A DNA stretch of 64,000 bases from Spirosoma panaciterrae DSM 21099 (GCF_000374025.1 NZ_KB893181.1:72034-136033); one strand, 5' to 3'. Numbered from the stretch's first letter, positions 51,120 to 60,425 are shown. Program-made: numbers and translations. The notes: generated from the sequence alone by a model not told the origin.

Positions 51120-52136
51120 TTAAACAGTTTGCAGCAGTAACTGCTGGTACAAGGGTATTATTGATAAGAGCTTTTTCTCAGTTTCGGCCATCGATAACTT
51201 AGAACGACCACCAGCGGCATTCCGATGCCCTCCGCCATCAAAATGTGTACTGGCCAGATCCCGGACTGAAAAATCACCGATGGACCGGAAGGATAGCCGG
51301 ATTTCATCTACCCGGTCAATAAGAATAGCCGCCATCACGACCCCTTCGACAGCCAGCGCATAATTGACCATGCCTTCTGTGTCGCCTGTTTTGGATCGAT
51401 ACCGCTTCAACTCCGCATCGGTCAAGGTGATGTAGGCAAACTTATATTCAGGTAACACCTTCAGTTTTTCGTTCAATACGTACCCAAGCATCCGAAACTT
51501 GTCGAGTGATACATTGTCGAAAATACGTCGATGGATACTACTGACATCAATGCCCAGATCAACTAGTTCGGCTGCCATACGATGCACATTGCCGGTTGTG
51601 TTGGAATGCCGAAACGAGCCGGTATCCGTCATCAGGCCAGCATACAGGCATTCGGCTATAGGTACATCGATGAGTGCCTGATCGCCCAGTTGTACGATCA
51701 GCCGGAAAATGAGTTCGGCCGTAGCAGCCGCTTTGGGATCCCAAAGGGCTAAATCGGCAAACGACTCAGGCTCAAGATGATGGTCGATCAGCACTTTACG
51801 GGCACGCGCCTGCCGTACCAGTGGGGCCAGCTCGCGAATCCGGTCGAGACTGGAAAAATCGAGGCAGCAAATAACGGTACTTTCGTCAATGAGCCGACTG
51901 ACTGAATTGCGCACTTTTTCATCAAAAGCAACGACGGTATCATTACCTGGCATCCAGTAGAGGCTTTGTGGATAGTCTGTCGGCGTTACAACCGTAACCC
52001 GATGACCTTTTTTCCGAAGATAGCTCGCCAAACCCAGCGACGACCCCATGGCATCGGCATCTGGATTCTGGTGAGTTGTAATCAGCACGGTTTGCGGATG
52101 TTCGAGCAGCGTGCCAATTGCTTCAATGTCTTGCAT
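51120..52136 (-). CDS. nrnA: DHH/DHHA1 phosphoesterase, NrnA-type
   Basis: 338 residues. DHH family motifs: HQNPDADAMGSS (I), CCLDFSS (II), LIDHHLEPE (DHH motif, III), LYAGLMTDTGSFRHS (IV), and DHHA1 GGGHRNAAGG at the C-terminus. These proteins degrade nanoRNA dinucleotides and/or pAp. Start ATG 52134-52136 (MQDIEAIG) is preferred over one 11 codons upstream, which lies in a short palindrome. A TATTTTTG element on the minus strand is 30 bases upstream. Confidence 0.93.
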   Translation of the reverse strand: MQDIEAIGTLLEHPQTVLITTHQNPDADAMGSSLGLASYLRKKGHRVTVVTPTDYPQSLYWMPGNDTVVAFDEKVRNSVSRLIDESTVICCLDFSSLDRIRELAPLVRQARARKVLIDHHLEPESFADLALWDPKAAATAELIFRLIVQLGDQALIDVPIAECLYAGLMTDTGSFRHSNTTGNVHRMAAELVDLGIDVSSIHRRIFDNVSLDKFRMLGYVLNEKLKVLPEYKFAYITLTDAELKRYRSKTGDTEGMVNYALAVEGVVMAAILIDRVDEIRLSFRSIGDFSVRDLASTHFDGGGHRNAAGGRSKLSMAETEKKLLSIIPLYQQLLLQTV

Positions 52137-52166
52137 ACATAAACGGCCTTGGCCGTAATCAAAACC

Positions 52167-52174
52167 CAAAAATA
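52167..52174 (-). promoter_or_regulatory. -7 element for nrnA-type gene
   Basis: The minus strand reads TATTTTTG, an exact TAnnTTTG match, 30 bases from the start of the DHH gene. Confidence 0.55.
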
Positions 52175-52344
52175 AGAAATAATACGATTTACGGTTGGTT
52201 CTTTGCTGTGCCTGATAGGTAAAGGGCTAGTTGTCAAGTATTTATTTTAGTAATTAGCTCTGTCTGCCGTTTTGCGGACCGTTAAATATTTTTAATGAAT
52301 GGTCGTGTTTTTAAGAACAGCGCGGCATTTTGAATGGAAGTGTC

Positions 52345-52352
52345 TACCTTTG
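52345..52352 (+). promoter_or_regulatory. -7 element for ndk
   Basis: TACCTTTG, an exact TAnnTTTG match, 34 bases upstream of the ndk ATG. It is identical to the -7 octamer of the LysR gene at 37082. Confidence 0.6.
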
Positions 52353-52386
52353 CAGCCAAATAAAATTTGGATATTAATATCCCAAA

Positions 52387-52806
52387 ATGGCAACGAATCG
52401 CACTTTCACCATGATCAAGCCTGATGCCGTAGAGGCAGGGCATTCTGGAGCAATTATCAAACTGATTGAAGAAGCGGGCTTCCGTATCGTCGCAATCAAA
52501 AAGACGCTGCTAACGAGCGAACGCGCTGGCCAGTTTTACGCTGTTCACCGGGAGCGCCCTTTTTACAACGACCTACGGGCCTACATGTCATCGGGCCCCA
52601 TCATTCCGATGATTCTGGAAAAGGAGAACGCTGTTGCTGACTTCCGCAAACTTATTGGTGCTACCAATCCGGCCAATGCTGAAGAAGGAACCATTCGGAA
52701 GCTGTATGCCAAATCGATGGAGGCCAATGCTATTCATGGTTCGGACTCGGACGAAAACGCTGAAATCGAGAGCAATTTCTTTTTCGCAGGTACCGAGCAG
52801 TATTAA
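52387..52806 (+). CDS. ndk: nucleoside diphosphate kinase
   Basis: 139 residues, standard length. The phosphorylated histidine is H117 in [24 protein letters not shown] forms the first strand, and [16 protein letters not shown] the Kpn-loop region. It balances NTP pools by a ping-pong phosphotransfer. The stop is followed after 5 bases by the long hairpin E, which separates it from convergent nth. Confidence 0.97.
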   Translation: MATNRTFTMIKPDAVEAGHSGAIIKLIEEAGFRIVAIKKTLLTSERAGQFYAVHRERPFYNDLRAYMSSGPIIPMILEKENAVADFRKLIGATNPANAEEGTIRKLYAKSMEANAIHGSDSDENAEIESNFFFAGTEQY

Positions 52807-52811
52807 ATCTT

Positions 52812-52906
52812 AGTAGTAGGAGCGAGTAGTGAGTAATAGGAGTTGCTGACGCAAAATCCATTGATGCGTCAGCAACTCCTGTTACTCACTACTCGCTCCT
52901 ACTACT
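52812..52906. repeat. 42-bp near-perfect hairpin E with GCTGACGCA core
   Basis: 52812-52853 pairs with 52865-52906 over 42 bp with one G-T pair, loop 11 nt. The outer arm AGTAGTAGGAGCGAGTAGTG is followed by TGCTGACGCA (52844-52853) and its full complement on the other side. It lies between convergent ndk and nth, and its right half encodes the last residues (VVGASSE) and the stop of nth. Confidence 0.92.
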
Positions 52907-53538
52907 TTTTCATAATACTTACAAAAGTCTTTCAACTCGCAGACCTCACATTTGGGTGCGCGAGCCAGGCAGATGTAGCGGCCGTGTAGAATAAGCCAGT
53001 GATGGGCTTTGGGTACGTATTGTTTCGGAATATGTGCCATTAACGCTTTTTCGACAGCCAGAGGGGTAGTTGCCGTAAGGGGCGCTAAACCCAGCCGATG
53101 CGAAACTCGGAACACGTGCGTATCGACTGCCATTGTCGGTTCGTTATAGACTACCGACAAGATCACATGGGCTGTTTTACGTCCTACGCCCGGTAGCGTT
53201 TGCAGTTCTTCCAGTGTTGCCGGTATTTCTCCCTCAAACCGTTCCATCAGCGCCCTCGCCATGCCGACCAGGTGCTTTGCCTTGTTGTTAGGGTAAGACA
53301 CACTTCGGATATACGTAAACACCTCATCGACCGATGCTGCTGCCAGAGATTCTGCTTCTGGAAAACGCGCAAACAAAGCGGGGGTAATCTGATTGATTCG
53401 CTTGTCGGTGCATTGGGCCGATAAAATAACCGCTACCAGTAATTCGTATGGATTTGTGAAGTGAAGTTCGGTCTTAGGTTCGGGGTAGTGTAGGGTAAAA
53501 TAATCCAGGAAGCGCCGGAACCGTTCTTTCTTTAGCAT
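52882..53538 (-). CDS. nth: endonuclease III (DNA glycosylase/AP lyase)
   Basis: 218 residues from ATG ending at 53538. Helix-hairpin-helix LPGVGRKTAHVIL with the catalytic Lys, catalytic Asp in AVDTHVFRVSHRLGL, and the [4Fe-4S] set CLARAPKCEVCELKDFC (C-x6-C-x2-C-x5-C). It removes oxidised pyrimidines in base-excision repair. A start 13 codons upstream is possible but adds a non-conserved segment. The final residues are encoded by hairpin E, so the natural C-terminus may have been replaced when the repeat was acquired. Confidence 0.95.
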   Translation of the reverse strand: MLKKERFRRFLDYFTLHYPEPKTELHFTNPYELLVAVILSAQCTDKRINQITPALFARFPEAESLAAASVDEVFTYIRSVSYPNNKAKHLVGMARALMERFEGEIPATLEELQTLPGVGRKTAHVILSVVYNEPTMAVDTHVFRVSHRLGLAPLTATTPLAVEKALMAHIPKQYVPKAHHWLILHGRYICLARAPKCEVCELKDFCKYYEKVVGASSE

Positions 53539-53662
53539 AATAGGTAAGTATTCATTGAGCGGGGCACAAACAGCCATAGCCGGAAACTATCCGGCTGGTT
53601 AGAATGACACAGCAAGATAGCTTTCGGCTACGCAGCTTCCCGCTGCACCCAAAATCTGCCGA

Positions 53663-53914
53663 TTACGAATGGCGCAATCGGGCAGGCGGGTTTAAGGGAT
53701 GGTTTTGGGAATAATCCAGAATAGTCTGAACGGTGTCGGGCCTGGGTTGGCGCTCGATTTTATTCATCAAAGCTCTCAATTCGAGGGCTTCGAGGAAGAA
53801 CGTCATCAACTCCGGTTCCGACATCAGCGCGTCTTCAATGAGCAGGTTTTCCTCGGCTGAGGTCTCCTCATAGACATACCGGATCACATCATCTTGAGTA
53901 AAGGTTTTTATCAT
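53663..53914 (-). CDS. small protein co-encoded with ECF sigma factor
   Basis: 83 residues, acidic and helical (VYEETSAEENLLIEDALMSE, FFLEALELRALMNKIE). No membrane helix or zinc motif. It overlaps the end of the sigma gene by 26 bases, an arrangement seen with this sigma group in Cytophagales, so it may bind or modulate the sigma factor; the family is not one I can name. The tail PLNPPARLRHS is disordered. Confidence 0.72.
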   Translation of the reverse strand: MIKTFTQDDVIRYVYEETSAEENLLIEDALMSEPELMTFFLEALELRALMNKIERQPRPDTVQTILDYSQNHPLNPPARLRHS

Positions 53915-54488
53915 AACTCGGCGAACGTTTGCTCAGTTGTTTGCGCAGATTGATCAGCGCATAACGCATACGTCCCAATGCCGTGTTAATACTGACGCCG
54001 GTTGCATCGGCAATCTCCTGGAAACTCATTTCCTCGTAGTGCCGCATGATAAGCACCTGTCGTTGTTGTTCGGGCAATCGCTGAATCAACTCGCGCAAAT
54101 GCTCGTGTGTTTCCTGGCGAATCTGCATGGATTCTACGGAATCTTCTGCAAATTCAAGCGTGTTAAACACACTGCTTCCGTCTTCAAACACCACACTGGG
54201 GTAGCGTTTATCTTTTCGGAAATAGTCAATGGCCAAGTTGTGAGCAATTCGAATAATCCAGGGTAGAAATTTTCCCTCCTCGTTGTATCTACCTGATTTG
54301 AGCGTGTCCACGGCCTTGATGAACGTGTCCTGCATCAAATCTTCTGCTATGTACTGATCTTTTACGATCAGGTAAATAGTGGTGTAAATCTTCGATTTGT
54401 GCCGTTGCACTAATTTGGCAAAGGCTTTTTCATTACCACGGATATACAGGGAAATCAACTCACTGTCGTTTACCTGGGCTTTTTCCAT
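53889..54488 (-). CDS. ECF-type sigma factor, conserved Bacteroidota group
   Basis: 199 residues. Region 2 from FAKLVQRHKSKIYTTIYLIV through AEDLMQDTFIKAVDTLKSG and FLPWIIRIAHNLAIDYFRKD; region 4 RLPEQQRQVLIMRHYEEMSFQEIADATGVS with ALGRMRYALINLRK. The closeness to widely conserved Bacteroidota sigma factors suggests a core stress or envelope function. A downstream small acidic protein overlaps. A long AT-rich upstream region (see 54489-55081) holds a candidate -7 (TATATTTG, minus strand 54701-54708), far enough for a 200-base leader. Confidence 0.94.
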   Translation of the reverse strand: MEKAQVNDSELISLYIRGNEKAFAKLVQRHKSKIYTTIYLIVKDQYIAEDLMQDTFIKAVDTLKSGRYNEEGKFLPWIIRIAHNLAIDYFRKDKRYPSVVFEDGSSVFNTLEFAEDSVESMQIRQETHEHLRELIQRLPEQQRQVLIMRHYEEMSFQEIADATGVSINTALGRMRYALINLRKQLSKRSPSYDKNLYSR

Positions 54489-55081
54489 TTTCAGTAAGAC
54501 AATTAGGTAACGTAGAGTTGTGTTCCGATAGTGTATGGAGGGGTTATGTTTTTTGAAATATTTCCGTGATCCAGCCTTGAAGATACTAAAAAATTGCGCT
54601 TAAATCCAAATAAATCTTACAAAAAATCTGCCAAAAGGGATCAATTCTCCGAAAACTTCTATTTCTCGCCAGAAAAAATACCGTGAGTTCTAATTTTGAC
54701 CAAATATAGCTTATTCGGAGAAATAATTGTACTTACGTTTGATGGCTTATCTATAGATTCAATTTTAGTACCAGTCGTTTAAAACAGGATTAAAATTTTT
54801 TCAATGCAACATTAACAAAAACTTTTAAGTCAGCGATGAATAGTCAGTAAAATTATTCGGTAATGAGCGATTAGAATCTAGTATAACGATTTTCGGCATC
54901 TACTCGATAGGAAAACAAATCGGGATTTTGTATCTATTTTACCTGGTTTAGTTATATGTAGTCACTTTGCCTCTATACGTTAAGCGAAATTGATTGTATC
55001 CGTAGTCAATAGCTTGATTTACTGCACTAAATTATTACTTTCGTACTTGTATCAGCTTAATGTTGAGGTTGATAAACATCT
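54489..55081. other. 593-base AT-rich intergenic region, divergent promoters
   Basis: No convincing gene on either strand. It is much richer in A/T than the surroundings. It holds a candidate -7 for the sigma gene on the minus strand (TATATTTG, 54701-54708) and one for the kinase gene (55014-55043). No RNA gene or long repeat was recognised. The size would suit a small RNA or complex regulation, but nothing specific is seen. Confidence 0.6.
55014..55043 (+). promoter_or_regulatory. -33/-7 promoter of histidine kinase gene
   Basis: TTG at 55014-55016, a 19-base spacer and TACTTTCG at 55036-55043, one base off TAnnTTTG. It lies 38 bases before the ATG. Confidence 0.5.
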
Positions 55082-57262
55082 ATGAGATCAGTTTGGATTG
55101 GAATGGCAATACTTAGCTGGTGTATCACCTGCTTTGCTCAAACATTTCCCAAACTGCCGGAACTGAACTTTGACCGGCGGAGCGATGCTGCCTACATGGA
55201 TAGTTTGCTGACGCTGGGTCGGAGCCATCGACAGATGGCAGCCCGTTTGCCACGAGGTCGGATCAACGACACACTACGCCTGGAAGGACTGCGGTATATG
55301 GCCCTGGTTTTCAAGCAAATGCGTGGCCCTCAGCGAGACAGTAGCTACTGGTATGCTAAACAGCTGGAAGAACAGGCTCTCCTGCTTCATAATAATCTGT
55401 ATGCGGTTCGGGCCATGATGCTGCAGGAGTATCACCTCAGGATTGTGAAAGGCGATTACCCACTGGCTCTTCAAATCAATCAGCGAGCATCCGAACTGTG
55501 CACCAAATTACCTCGCGAAAGCTCTCCCCGCTGGCAGGTGCAGATGAACATGGGCGATATTTACATGTTGCTCAAAGAATATGATAAGGCTTTAAGCAGT
55601 TACCAGCTTTCACAAACCTTGCTGGGCTATAATACGTCGGTGCCTCCTAAAAACCGGAAATTACTTACGAGTCAGGCTATAACCCAGATTGGCGAGATTT
55701 ATGAAATTCGGGGACAGTACGAGCAGGCACGCCAGCAATATGAACTGAGTCGACAAATTGCTCTGGATACCCATTCGCAGATCAATGCCGCTTATGCTGG
55801 TGAGCGGCTCGGTGATTTTTATATCAGCCGCCAACAGCCCGAACAGGCTATTCATGTGTTCGAAGAGGCTTTGGCCGTCTGGACCCAGTTAAAAGACGTT
55901 CCCGGACAGGCATCGGTTTGGGCACGGCTCTCAGAATGTTATACTTTGATCAGACAGCCTAAACGAGCGATTGAATTTGGTGAAAAAGCAGTGACTGTAG
56001 CACGGGATGCGGGCTATACGCGAATTCGGCAAATGGCTACGCAGTCGTTGTATCGGGCTTATCGTCAGGCCAATCAGCCAGCACAGGCATTAAGTATGTA
56101 TGAAGAGTTCAGCTTACTGCGGGATAGCCTGACCAACCTGAAACGTATAGAGGAATTGTCGGCTGTTCAGAAAAAGTACGACGTCAACCAGGTGCGGATT
56201 GCGGCCGAAAAAGAACGATTTATTCAGCAGCAGCAGTTACTGAATGTTCGTCGACAGGCCGAGTTGGATCGGGTGCGGGCTGAGTCGGAGCGGGAGCAGC
56301 TTGAAAGCGAAACCCGGATGAACCACCTGAAGCAATGGGTCGAAACGGAACGCCTGCGGGCCGAATCGCAGAAGAGCCGACTGGAGCAACGCGCCCATAT
56401 TGACAAGCTCAGTCATGATATTGAGCAGGCTAATTTAATGCGCATCATTCTGGTTGGGGGCGTAACCATGCTCATGGGGTTTGTTATTTTGTACTACCGG
56501 AAAAATCGTCTGATTCATCGCCAGAAGCAGGAAATCGAAGCACTGAACCACGATCTGGAAGATAAAGTACTGGCCAGAACCGTTGAATTAAAACTGGCCA
56601 ACGATCAGTTGCGGGCCAAAAACCGGGAGATCGAAGAGGCTTTGCTTCGGGGCCAGACGCTTGAGCGTAAGCGTATGGCTGCCGACCTGCACGACAGTCT
56701 GGGTGGTTTGCTGGCGGCTATTAAAACGAGTCTGTCGGCCCTGAATCCAGCTAAAATGTCGGACCGGGAGCAGCAGATTTACCATAATCTGCTGAACATG
56801 AGCAAGGAGGCTTTCGCCGAAATTCGCTATCTGTCGCATAACCTTCAACCCGACGAACTGGAGAAGCAAGGGCTTTCGCAGGCATTGACCCGGCTGGTAA
56901 CCAAACTTAATCTGACGCAGAAGATTACCTTCCGATTAGAGGCTGCTGAACTCCCTCGACTGGACAAAACGGCCGAGTTTAACCTCTATTCGATTTGTAT
57001 CGAACTTTGTAGCAATATACTGCGGCATTCCGAAGCGTCTGAAGCCGATATTTTGTTTCGACGGTTCAACAACGAGTTGAATATGATCGTGAAAGACAAT
57101 GGCTGTGGCATGAACCCTGCCGATGCTACCGGTATGGGGCTACACAATATCCAGGCTCGTATGGATTTGATCAGGGGGCGTTACGAAGTGCATTCTGGCC
57201 CCAAAGAAGGAACTACCTTTATCTTTATTCTGCCCGTATCGACCAACCTGACAACCGCTTAG
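55082..57262 (+). CDS. TPR-containing sensor histidine kinase (NarL/LuxR-type partner class)
   Basis: 726 residues. Signal peptide (ILSWCITCFAQ), a periplasmic TPR solenoid (about 60-370), coiled coil to about 445, one membrane helix (MRIILVGGVTMLMGFVILYY), a second coiled coil, HisKA_3 with phospho-acceptor H537 in ADLHDSLGG, and the ATPase domain (ELCSNILRHSEASEAD, DNGCGMNPADATGMGLHNI). This kinase group pairs with LuxR-type response regulators; none is adjacent, so the partner is elsewhere. The ATP lid GMGLHNIQARMD is intact. Confidence 0.94.
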   Translation: MRSVWIGMAILSWCITCFAQTFPKLPELNFDRRSDAAYMDSLLTLGRSHRQMAARLPRGRINDTLRLEGLRYMALVFKQMRGPQRDSSYWYAKQLEEQALLLHNNLYAVRAMMLQEYHLRIVKGDYPLALQINQRASELCTKLPRESSPRWQVQMNMGDIYMLLKEYDKALSSYQLSQTLLGYNTSVPPKNRKLLTSQAITQIGEIYEIRGQYEQARQQYELSRQIALDTHSQINAAYAGERLGDFYISRQQPEQAIHVFEEALAVWTQLKDVPGQASVWARLSECYTLIRQPKRAIEFGEKAVTVARDAGYTRIRQMATQSLYRAYRQANQPAQALSMYEEFSLLRDSLTNLKRIEELSAVQKKYDVNQVRIAAEKERFIQQQQLLNVRRQAELDRVRAESEREQLESETRMNHLKQWVETERLRAESQKSRLEQRAHIDKLSHDIEQANLMRIILVGGVTMLMGFVILYYRKNRLIHRQKQEIEALNHDLEDKVLARTVELKLANDQLRAKNREIEEALLRGQTLERKRMAADLHDSLGGLLAAIKTSLSALNPAKMSDREQQIYHNLLNMSKEAFAEIRYLSHNLQPDELEKQGLSQALTRLVTKLNLTQKITFRLEAAELPRLDKTAEFNLYSICIELCSNILRHSEASEADILFRRFNNELNMIVKDNGCGMNPADATGMGLHNIQARMDLIRGRYEVHSGPKEGTTFIFILPVSTNLTTA

Positions 57263-57263
57263 G

Positions 57264-57830
57264 TTATTGGACGCGCCCATCAACCAGAAAGCTGTTTTTG
57301 TCGAAATACGGCAGTTTCTGATAGCCCGACAGCGTGTAATGCTGTACACGCCATTGCCCGCCTTTCGGTCCACTTTCCAGCAAAAGCGTACGTTCGGATG
57401 AATACAATGGGTTGCTGGTTTGTAGAACAGCAGCAATTCGACGAGGCTGACGGGTTACGGAGTCAAGCTGGACGCTGAGTGACCGGACCGAAAGATGATC
57501 TTCTGGATTCTTTAACGTATACTGGTAGGTAAGCGAATCGGGGCGCACAATCTGGTAGCTGGTTCGTAAGGCTGGTTTATTGATATCGGCCTGCGCAAAT
57601 AATTCCAGCTCGCGCTCCCAGTTAATAGCGCGGGTCGACTCCTGGTTACGTTTTTCGTTGATGGCAACCGATTTGGTCACAATCGGTTTCTGGTCTGAGA
57701 GTTCAGTAATCTGACGTTTCACAAAACCTAACACATCATAATAAACGGCTGGCTGATTCTGTTGGGTGGAGTCGGTACAACTGCTGATTATCAGCAAAAC
57801 AAGAATCGAAATTGATAAAACGAAGCGCAT
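57264..57830 (-). CDS. lipoprotein of unknown function
   Basis: 188 residues from ATG ending at 57830, giving lipobox LLIISSC (lipid cysteine about 18). The body is beta-rich with SLTYQYTLKNPEDHL, SVQLDSVTRQPRRIAAVL and the C-terminal YTLSGYQKLPYFDKNSF. I do not recognise the family. It ends one base past the stop of the convergent kinase gene with no hairpin between, so transcripts probably overlap. Confidence 0.75.
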   Translation of the reverse strand: MRFVLSISILVLLIISSCTDSTQQNQPAVYYDVLGFVKRQITELSDQKPIVTKSVAINEKRNQESTRAINWERELELFAQADINKPALRTSYQIVRPDSLTYQYTLKNPEDHLSVRSLSVQLDSVTRQPRRIAAVLQTSNPLYSSERTLLLESGPKGGQWRVQHYTLSGYQKLPYFDKNSFLVDGRVQ

Positions 57831-57968
57831 AAAACAGAACACAGTAGCCCCAAACAGGAAGGGCTTTATGAAACCACCAACACGAATTTTTGCAAATCGG
57901 TTTGGGTAATCAAATTCTGAACCAAATTTGCATTCATAATGCTATATATTAGATAGGTTTCGAGTTTC

Positions 57969-58040
57969 AAGTTTCAGTTTTCAGACCTTCACCCGAAGGA
58001 GACTGAAAAGCTGGAATTTGGCAATAAGAGCCTGAAACTT
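57969..58040. repeat. nested stem-loop in the lpdA leader
   Basis: Three coaxial stems: AAGTTTCAG/CTGAAACTT (57969-57977 with 58032-58040), TTTTCAG/CTGAAAA (57978-57984 with 58003-58009) and CCTTC/GAAGG (57986-57990 with 57995-57999). They lie 15 bases before the lpdA start. It could be a decayed member of the intergenic hairpin family or a leader control element. Confidence 0.5.
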
Positions 58041-58055
58041 AAGAACAACTGTTTC

Positions 58056-59456
58056 ATGGAATACGATGTTATTATGATCGGTTCGGGGCCTGGTGGGTAT
58101 ACCGGCGCCATTCGTTGTGCACAACTGGGCCTGAAAACTGCCATTATCGAAAAATACCCCGCACTGGGCGGTACCTGCCTGAATGTTGGCTGCATTCCTT
58201 CGAAGGCGCTACTCGATTCGACGGAGCATTATTACAATGCTGCTCACACCTTTGCCGAACATGGCATCAAGCTGGAACACTTGCAGGTCGATCTGGCCCA
58301 GATGATTGCCCGGAAAGCAAGCGTTGTGGATCAAACGACCAAGGGTATTACGTATCTGATGAAGAAAAACAAAATCGACGAGTACCATGGCGTCGGTTCG
58401 TTTGTTGACCCCCATACCATCAAAATTACCAAGACCGACGGGTCTGAACAGACCATTACAGGTAAGAATATCATCATTGCAACGGGCTCGAAACCATCGT
58501 CGTTTCCGTCGATGCCTATCGACAAAAAACGGGTAATCACATCGACCGAAGCCCTTACACTTAAGGAAATTCCTAAACACCTTATCGTCATTGGCGCAGG
58601 CGTCATTGGGGCCGAACTGGGTTCGGTCTATGCGCGTATTGGGGCGAAGGTCTCATTTGTTGAGTTTTTCGACTCGATGATTCCGACCATGGACAAAACG
58701 ATGGGTAAGGAGTTACAAAAAGTTATCAAGAAACTAGGTGCCGATTTTTACTTCAGTCACAAAGTCACAAAAGTTGAGAACAAAGGGGATGAGGTAGTGG
58801 TGAGTATGGATACGCCCAAAGGTGAACAAACCACCCTTACCGGCGACTATTGTCTCGTGTCGGTTGGCCGTCGTCCGTATACCGAGGGATTGAATCTGGA
58901 AGCGGCTGGTCTGAAAACTGACGAGCGTGGCCGGATTGAGGTCGATGAACACTTACGCACGAGCGTTCCGCATATCTACGCCCTGGGCGATGTCATTCGG
59001 GGCGCTATGCTGGCGCATAAAGCCGAAGAGGAAGGTACGTTCATTGCTGAGACTATCGTGGGTCAAAAGCCACACATCCATTATCGACTGATTCCAGGTG
59101 TCGTATATACGTGGCCCGAAGTGGCTTCGGTAGGTTATACGGAAGAGGAAGTTAAGAAAGAAGGTATACCGTATAAAGTAGGCTCGTTTCCATTCAAAGC
59201 GCTGGGTCGGGCACGAGCCAGTATGGATGTTGATGGACTGGTAAAAGTGCTGGCCCATAAAGATACCGACGAGATTCTGGGTGTTCACATGATTGGCGCT
59301 CGTGCAGCCGATATGATTGCCGAAGCCGTTACGGCGATGGAATTTCGGGCATCGGCCGAGGATGTCTCCCGTATGTCGCACGCTCACCCGACTTATACCG
59401 AAGCGTTTAAAGAAGCCTGCTTGGCGGCTACCGATAACCGGGCCATTAATATTTAG
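58056..59456 (+). CDS. lpdA: dihydrolipoyl dehydrogenase (E3)
   Basis: 466 residues, full length. FAD site GSGPGGY (10-15), redox disulfide C41/C46 in GGTCLNVGCIPSK, NAD site VIGAGVIGAELGSVYARIG, second FAD block IYALGDVIRGAMLAHKAEEE, and the dimer-interface base HAHPTYTEAFKEA. It reoxidises lipoamide in 2-oxo acid dehydrogenase complexes and glycine cleavage. E1/E2 genes are not adjacent. A terminator follows 21 bases after the stop. Confidence 0.97.
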   Translation: MEYDVIMIGSGPGGYTGAIRCAQLGLKTAIIEKYPALGGTCLNVGCIPSKALLDSTEHYYNAAHTFAEHGIKLEHLQVDLAQMIARKASVVDQTTKGITYLMKKNKIDEYHGVGSFVDPHTIKITKTDGSEQTITGKNIIIATGSKPSSFPSMPIDKKRVITSTEALTLKEIPKHLIVIGAGVIGAELGSVYARIGAKVSFVEFFDSMIPTMDKTMGKELQKVIKKLGADFYFSHKVTKVENKGDEVVVSMDTPKGEQTTLTGDYCLVSVGRRPYTEGLNLEAAGLKTDERGRIEVDEHLRTSVPHIYALGDVIRGAMLAHKAEEEGTFIAETIVGQKPHIHYRLIPGVVYTWPEVASVGYTEEEVKKEGIPYKVGSFPFKALGRARASMDVDGLVKVLAHKDTDEILGVHMIGARAADMIAEAVTAMEFRASAEDVSRMSHAHPTYTEAFKEACLAATDNRAINI

Positions 59457-59477
59457 GTCAGGAAGGTCCAAAATACG

Positions 59478-59512
59478 CGTCCGGTTGCCAACAGGTGGCC
59501 GGACGTTTTTTT
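59478..59512 (+). terminator. Rho-independent terminator of lpdA
   Basis: Stem CGTCCGG/CCGGACG (59478-59484 with 59499-59505), extended by G-T pairs, then a seven-T run (59506-59512). It runs into the stop of the convergent nuclease-like gene. Confidence 0.85.
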
Positions 59513-60425
59513 AGGGCTTTCGTTTAGAGCGTAGTTTAATGACCAGTGATACGTCGACATCGGCCAGGTCGGCAATTTGGTTGTCGGCCAGGTCTGTTTT
59601 TGCCAGCAGATTTTGAATGAACTGTTTCTTCGCTTGTTCTAATCCTTTTTTTTCTCCCTTCTTCTCGCCCTGCCGTTCGGCACGTTGCAACAAAAATTCT
59701 TCCAGGCCCATTGTCTTCCTCTGGTTTGTGAGTATACTTAATTGTTCGTCAAATTTAGTCCGTAGGGTATCGGTTTGAAAACGAACGTAATGGCGCAAAA
59801 AATCCATCAAAATCCGAATTTTGCCTTTAGGGATTTTTTTCGCAAGCAACCGTTTGGCTAAATCAAGTTTTAAGTCAAGAAGCTCTTCGCTCCCTATGCC
59901 TCGTTTCCGCCTTTGTAAGGCTAATTTAACAGTCTGAATAATAGCGCCAAAAGGATTATCTGTACGATCAAGTTCTTCATCCGGTTGATCAAGTACTTTG
60001 AAGGTATTGAATTCGTAACGCAGTTGAGTGCCTATAAATGAGCGTTCATAAACTGTAGGATGAAATCGGCGATTCGAATCAGTCAAAATTGCAAACGCAG
60101 TGATTGGTCGCTGGTATTTATCCAGAATTCGGTAGTAATACGTGAACATACGCTGAGCGAAGTCAGGATCGGTGTAGCCTTGTACTTCTACATGAACCAG
60201 TATCCACTCCTCTCCATTTCGGGTATAGACTTTTACCAGCTTATCGACATAGCGCGGTTGAAATTCGTCTTCATCGGGAGGAAAGAGTTGTTCAAGTTCT
60301 TTATCCAGAAACTCAAAGCCGCGTTCGATGTCGAAAAGTTCATCGGCATTCGGGATAAAGAACCGTAAAAAATCGTCGAAAATATCTTCCAGAACGGCTT
60401 TCCAAAGCGAATCGTCTCGTTGCAT
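59511..60425 (-). CDS. Rpn/PD-(D/E)XK-type nuclease family protein
   Basis: 304 residues. The N-terminal domain has a PD-(D/E)XK-like core: DIERGFEFLDKELEQLF, then YVDKLVKVYTRNGEEWILVHVEVQG, with the D...ExQ acidic pair typical of Rpn/YhgA (transposase_31-like) nucleases, and FAQRMFTYYYRILDKY. A lysine-rich stretch GEKKGEKKG and a helical tail follow. Rpn proteins promote recombination or act in phage defence by known examples; here the role is open. No transposase or inverted repeats flank it. Confidence 0.82.
   Translation of the reverse strand: MQRDDSLWKAVLEDIFDDFLRFFIPNADELFDIERGFEFLDKELEQLFPPDEDEFQPRYVDKLVKVYTRNGEEWILVHVEVQGYTDPDFAQRMFTYYYRILDKYQRPITAFAILTDSNRRFHPTVYERSFIGTQLRYEFNTFKVLDQPDEELDRTDNPFGAIIQTVKLALQRRKRGIGSEELLDLKLDLAKRLLAKKIPKGKIRILMDFLRHYVRFQTDTLRTKFDEQLSILTNQRKTMGLEEFLLQRAERQGEKKGEKKGLEQAKKQFIQNLLAKTDLADNQIADLADVDVSLVIKLRSKRKP

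Noticed and set aside
59511-60425. Rpn-type gene as part of a transposon
   Set aside because: No flanking inverted repeats, target duplication or other transposition genes.
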